64,000 nt of DNA from CAZSXU01 sp964610505. GTDB taxonomy: Bacteria > Arandabacterota > Arandabacteria > JAGLYR01. Made by a program: the position numbers and the translations under genes. Shown in pieces: positions 60,612 through 64,000 of this stretch. The notes below the pieces were generated by a model. It did not search any database. It was given only the letters and a program-made list of their open reading frames with translations, and had not been told where the DNA came from. Each line of letters starts with the position of its first letter. The first letter of the stretch is position 1. The stretch lies in assembly GCA_964610505.1 (NCBI GenBank), contig CAZSXU010000013.1, forward strand, positions 45,765-109,764. Direction: 5' to 3'.

Positions 60612-62081
60612 ATGGATGCGGACTGCCGGCCCGAGGGGAAATCCACCTTGATCTACGGGATCGATGACGTCCCGCCGCCGGTGGAATCCTTGACGCTGGG
60701 GTTCCAGCACTATCTTACCATGTTCGGGGCCACCGTGGCGATTCCCCTGCTTCTGGCGGAAAGACTGGGGATCCAGAACAAGATGGAGTTGGGGATGCTC
60801 ATCGGGACGATGTTCTTCGTCAGCGGCATCACGACCCTCCTTCAGACCACCTGGGGCAATCGCCTGCCGATTGTCCAGGGCGGTACGTTTTCGTTCTTGG
60901 CGCCGGCTTTCAGCATCGCGGCGATGGCGACCCTGGCCGATGCCGGTTGGCAAGTGCGCATGCAGCACGTCCAGGGTGCCATCATCGCGGGTTCGGTCTT
61001 CGAAATCGTGCTCGGCTATACGGGACTCGTGGGCCGGATGCTGCGCTTTGTGGGGCCGATCACGATCGCTCCCACCATCGCGCTCATCGGTCTTGCGCTG
61101 TTCAAGTTCGGGGCGCCCATTGCGGGCACCCACTGGGGCATTGGCGGGCTGACCATCGTCCTCATCATTCTCTTCAGCCAATACCTGAAATCCATGCACC
61201 GCGTGCTGCAGCTGTTTCCGATTCTTCTCGCCATCGTGGCTGCCTGGGGGGTCGCCGCACTCTTGACCGCCGTTGGCGTCTTCGGGTCGGGACACCCGGC
61301 TCATGTGGGCACCGAAAATCTGGTCGCGGCTCCGTGGTTCCGGGTGCCCTACCCGTTCCAGTGGGGTATTCCGGTGTTCGGCGCGGCCGCCGTCGTGGGA
61401 ATGCTCGCCGGATTCATCGCATCGATGGTCGAATCGGTCGGCGATTACTACGCCTGTGCCCGTCTGGCGGGTGCGCCGGTTCCCGATCGAAGGGTGATCA
61501 ATCGGGGGATCGGGATGGAAGGGGTGGGTTGTCTTATCGCGGGCATCTTCGGTACCGGAAACGGCACGACGTCCTATAGCGAGAACATCGGCGCCATCGG
61601 TCTCACGAGGGTCGGGAGCCGCCGCGTGGTCCAGATGGGCGCGATGCTCATGATCGCATTCGGGGCGATCGGGAAGTTCGGCGCGCTGTTTACGACCATT
61701 CCTCAGCCGATCGTCGGTGGGATGTACTGCGCCATGTTTGGGATGATCGCCTCGGTGGGTCTCTCAAACCTGCAGTTCATCGATCTCAATTCCGCCCGCA
61801 ATCTGTTCATCGTTGGGTTTGCCTTCTACATGGGCCTGTCCGTCCCGGAGTACTTCGCTCAGTCTCCTCTGGCCATCGATCCCGAGTGGTTGGCGGCTCG
61901 GGGGTCGTTTGTTGGAGCCGCACTGGAGAACCTGACCAACATCGTGAACACCCTCGGGTCCACAGGAATGGCCGTGGGGGCCACGACCGCCCTGGTACTG
62001 GATAACACGGTCGCCGGATCCGCCGAGGAGCGCGGGCTCGTGGTGTGGAACCAATGCGCGGAGGTTGACCCGGAAAGATAA
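60612..62081 (+). CDS. NCS2-family uracil/xanthine permease
   Basis: This 489-residue polytopic transporter of the NCS2 family has FQHYLTMFGATVAIPLLLAERLG at the N-terminus. VQGGTFSFLAPAFSI is the first substrate motif. The family Glu motifs ESVGDYYACARLAG and GNGTTSYSENIGAIGLTRVGSRRV sit in the second half. NCS2 proteins import uracil, thymine or purines with protons. Being last in the pyrimidine cluster, uracil/thymine uptake is most likely. AAGGAG precedes the ATG at 60612. Confidence 0.93.
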   Translation: MDADCRPEGKSTLIYGIDDVPPPVESLTLGFQHYLTMFGATVAIPLLLAERLGIQNKMELGMLIGTMFFVSGITTLLQTTWGNRLPIVQGGTFSFLAPAFSIAAMATLADAGWQVRMQHVQGAIIAGSVFEIVLGYTGLVGRMLRFVGPITIAPTIALIGLALFKFGAPIAGTHWGIGGLTIVLIILFSQYLKSMHRVLQLFPILLAIVAAWGVAALLTAVGVFGSGHPAHVGTENLVAAPWFRVPYPFQWGIPVFGAAAVVGMLAGFIASMVESVGDYYACARLAGAPVPDRRVINRGIGMEGVGCLIAGIFGTGNGTTSYSENIGAIGLTRVGSRRVVQMGAMLMIAFGAIGKFGALFTTIPQPIVGGMYCAMFGMIASVGLSNLQFIDLNSARNLFIVGFAFYMGLSVPEYFAQSPLAIDPEWLAARGSFVGAALENLTNIVNTLGSTGMAVGATTALVLDNTVAGSAEERGLVVWNQCAEVDPER

Positions 62082-62537
62082 ACGACCCGAAGCGAATACC
62101 ATCGTGAGTAGAGAGACGCGTCCAGGAAGGACCTCGGGGATCCGTCACCCGGGTGTCCATTGTATCGACTGAAGTCCGAATCGTAGCGCAACCAATACAA
62201 GCGCAGCGCATCATATTTGTCTTGACTTCACGGCCCTCTCCTTCCACTTTGGAAACGAGCAGAAGCCGCCCGGTGTTCAACCGGGACCTCCAGCATGCGG
62301 CTACACCCCGATGCCCCCGTTTTCCTTCTGCGCGTGAGTCCGATGGACACACGAATCATCTACGGCAGGCCCGGCAAGAGGCATGCTCGGCACGAAACCG
62401 TTTCCCGATGCCCTTGTCTCATCAGCGTGCCGGGCCGGAAGCGGTCGCGTCGGCGCGTGGAGTTCACCATTCTCAAGTTTCACCGTCGCGTCACATTCCG
62501 GGAGAGAGGAAGAAAGCGATGAGACTCGTGGCGACTG
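62082..62537. other. 456-bp stretch without a recognised gene
   Basis: Open frames here have no ribosome site and odd composition (Arg/Ser/Pro-rich), typical of non-coding GC-rich DNA. No repeat-family copy, promoter or hairpin stands out. It may be decayed sequence upstream of the remnant at 62538. Confidence 0.4.
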
Positions 62538-62702
62538 ATGGAGCAGGGTCCGGCCATGAAGACCGTGGAGTACGATGAAGGTGGCCGCGAGGTTGTCGAG
62601 ATTACGCGCGTCGAGAAGAAGAAGCTTCCCGACTCCGAGTTCCTTCCGCCCGAGGGATACAAGAAGGTAGATCTGGCGGACATGGGGAAGATGATGGGGT
62701 AG
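62538..62702 (+). pseudogene. Short ORF, probable C-terminal remnant of a DUF4412-like protein
   Basis: The 54-codon frame starting at ATG contains MKTVEYDEGGREVVEITRVE and then KKLPDSEFLPPEGYKKVDLADM. This pattern (V-x-K-T-V-E ... L-P-D-S-x-F-x-P-P-x-G-Y-K-K) is how DUF4412-type exported proteins usually end. No matching upstream part is present in any frame. It is therefore more likely a truncated remnant than an intact small gene; a genuine 54-residue protein cannot be excluded. Confidence 0.5.
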
Positions 62703-62729
62703 ACGGGACGAAGGGTCCTGTGGAGTTCT

Positions 62730-62766
62730 GGGGACAGCGGGGTCTTTCAGCAACCCCGCTGTCCCC
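62730..62766. terminator. Perfect 14-bp stem hairpin
   Basis: GGGGACAGCGGGGT and ACCCCGCTGTCCCC pair completely around the loop CTTTCAGCA. It lies 27 bp after the remnant ORF and before the convergent lipoprotein gene. No T-run follows, so it could be a bidirectional terminator-like structure or a REP-like unit. Confidence 0.5.
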
Positions 62767-62817
62767 GAATATATAGGAGGCCGATTACCCGCCGGGACTC
62801 TGCCTTGCCTCTTGCCT

Positions 62818-62835
62818 GGGACGGGGCTCCGTCCC
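62818..62835 (-). terminator. GGGACGG hairpin after the lipoprotein gene
   Basis: GGGACGG and CCGTCCC form a 7-bp stem with a 4-nt loop, 29 bp past the stop of the leftward lipoprotein gene. It resembles the hairpins at 3652-3681 and 8046-8070. Confidence 0.35.
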
Positions 62836-62864
62836 GACCGGCGGCTCTAGGCGCGAGGTGGGCG

Positions 62865-63551
62865 TCAGAAGCCCGTCTCTTCGAGTGCCAGGGCCGTATT
62901 CATGTCGGCGAAGAACCGGGCGAAGAACCCGGGATCATAAACCGGACCGGCTTCGACGAGCCGCCCGCCTTCCATACGGGCACCCTGGCAGCTGACTCTG
63001 ATATGAGTGTAATTCTCGTCGTCTCCCGCACTCAGGTTGACGTTCACGTTGTATTCGTAAACGGTTGCGTTGTCGTAGAAGTCGCCGTCATCGTGGATGT
63101 AGATGATGTCGGGATCATCATCGCGGCACCTGTATTCACAGCATTCGTCTTCATCGCCGTCGGCGATCGCCGCTACAACGGCCACCACGAGACCCACCAC
63201 CAGCACGCAACCGAGCACCTTTACCCAGGTGGGCGTCTCTGCCTCGTCTGGACCGCGCTCCTCGAGGATCCGACCCTGTTCGCCGGTGGTCTTCTTGAAT
63301 GCGGTGATGAGGCCGGCCTCGGTGTTGACGACGTCGAGAGTGTAGCCCGTGTCCATCAGAACGTCAACGGAGGCATTGAACGCGCCCGTGAAATCCTCAT
63401 GGACGATTCTCGTTTCCATGCTGCGGGTTTCTTCGACCGTCGGGGGAGGTACCGCGCCCGCACAGCCGGCGAGGAATGCACAGACGTACAGTCTGAGAGC
63501 GACATTTCCGGTACGCATCCACGGCCTGTTGTTCATCCTGTTGGCAAACAT
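62865..63551 (-). CDS. Hypothetical lipoprotein
   Basis: This protein of about 228 residues has an N-terminal hydrophobic segment ending in the lipobox FLAGC, so it should be lipidated. A first domain (MDTGYTLDVVNTEAGLITAFKK) resembles small envelope lipoproteins that read 'variable-residue, GL-TA'. A second membrane-like segment (WVKVLGCVLVVGLVVAVVAAIA) divides the protein. A Cys/Asp-rich stretch (DECCEYRCRDDD) follows, then a beta-rich C-terminal part (YEYNVNVNLSAG). The ATG at 63551 has AGAGGGGAAC upstream. Function is unknown. Confidence 0.75.
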   Translation of the reverse strand: MFANRMNNRPWMRTGNVALRLYVCAFLAGCAGAVPPPTVEETRSMETRIVHEDFTGAFNASVDVLMDTGYTLDVVNTEAGLITAFKKTTGEQGRILEERGPDEAETPTWVKVLGCVLVVGLVVAVVAAIADGDEDECCEYRCRDDDPDIIYIHDDGDFYDNATVYEYNVNVNLSAGDDENYTHIRVSCQGARMEGGRLVEAGPVYDPGFFARFFADMNTALALEETGF

Positions 63552-64000
63552 GGCGAGTTCCCCTCTCTGTTCGACAGCGAACAGCAGGAACCGTGCCCCC
63601 GTCATCACAATTCCGGGCGTCAATGTAAGGTGTTGATAAGTCGGGGAGTAGATAAACGACGGTCTTGCTTTGTGGGCCGGGGCTTCAGATCACTAGCGGT
63701 GCCGGTGGATGGAGAGTGACACAGGCGTATGTCCAAGAGCTACGCTCCGAGCGCTGCTACGGTTCAACCATCTTCGACGACCAGTGTAAGGGTCTTGCGA
63801 CTCACGTGTCCGCCTGGAGCGCCGGGGGCATGACCCTGTCTTGGACTCCGGGACAGCGTGACGGCGAGTTGTCGCCTTTCGCCTCTCACGTCTCTCGAGC
63901 CACAGGCCCATGGATTGTGTCCGCGGAAGCGGTAACGCGTATTACGTGGGGCTGTTGAAAAACCCGTTTCGATCCTGGTTTCACGCTGCCCTGTCGAGAT
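63552..64000. other. Right-edge stretch without a recognised gene
   Basis: This is the upstream region of the leftward lipoprotein gene. A plus-strand frame (63665-63958) is open but has no ribosome site and no family features. Nothing else is recognised before the window ends. Confidence 0.4.

Noticed and set aside
62153..62578. 141-codon plus-strand frame after the permease
   Set aside because: No ribosome site, Arg/Ser/Pro-rich composition, and overlaps a better-supported remnant frame.
63665..63958. 97-codon plus-strand frame at the right edge
   Set aside because: No ribosome site or recognisable family; may be random open sequence.

Overview
This is about 64 kb of one bacterial chromosome with a GC-rich, densely packed gene complement, centred on the replication origin. 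Outer-membrane-type functions (SurA-like chaperones, lipoproteins, an EnvC-like factor beside FtsEX, TatD, a BatA-type von Willebrand protein) point to a diderm bacterium. Several features fit an uncultured lineage, possibly in the FCB or a neighbouring group: DciA in place of a DnaC-type loader, frequent GTG/TTG starts, an unusual GyrA quinolone pocket, and abundant intergenic repeats. I cannot name the phylum from sequence alone. A 100-N run at 5393-5492 shows that this is a scaffolded draft assembly.

Layout, left to right. 1-0.8 kb: leftward lexA-dinB SOS pair (dinB is cut by the window edge) with a promoter/operator-like dyad. 1-6.5 kb: CLC-type channel, exonuclease III, a secreted C69 dipeptidase whose ribosome-binding site plus start codon is tandemly repeated, and a DUF72 protein. 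6.5-16.1 kb, all leftward: hflX, gyrA, gyrB, dciA, dnaN, dnaA. The dnaN-dnaA spacer holds an AT-rich island with DnaA-trio-like repeats. The dnaA-rpmH spacer holds several DnaA boxes. 16.7-27.2 kb, all rightward: rpmH, rnpA, yidD, yidC, jag, mnmE, mnmG, rsmG, parA, parB, an M23 peptidase and a bactofilin, with two parS-like sites. Gene direction flips between dnaA and rpmH, as expected at a bidirectional origin.

27-45 kb, rightward housekeeping and envelope genes: moxR-DUF58-BatA, mfd, two parvulin-type chaperones, an S4-domain protein, pdxA, ftsE, ftsX, an envC-like gene, ricT, a free-standing MetRS-type tRNA-binding domain, and tatD. 45.5-51 kb: a leftward group (FAD oxidoreductase, YbhN-like membrane protein, GT-C-like membrane protein) and a divergent arylsulfotransferase-like lipoprotein, perhaps making or modifying a surface glycoconjugate.

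51.3-62 kb: a coherent reductive pyrimidine catabolism cluster. The uracil/xanthine permease imports base; PreTA reduces it to dihydropyrimidine; a dihydropyrimidinase opens the ring; beta-ureidopropionase releases beta-alanine (or beta-aminoisobutyrate), CO2 and ammonia; a class III aminotransferase and a methylmalonate/malonate-semialdehyde dehydrogenase carry the carbon to acetyl-CoA or propionyl-CoA. An unrecognised helical protein sits inside the cluster. The last 2 kb hold a C-terminal gene remnant, hairpins and a lipoprotein.

From 28 kb to 60.6 kb, nine intergenic spaces carry members of a dispersed repeat family about 175-310 bp long. Their ends are inverted (GCCACAGATT...AATCTGTGGC) and their interiors contain hairpins. 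None is seen in the first 28 kb. No tRNA, rRNA, CRISPR array, prophage or insertion-sequence transposase was recognised.
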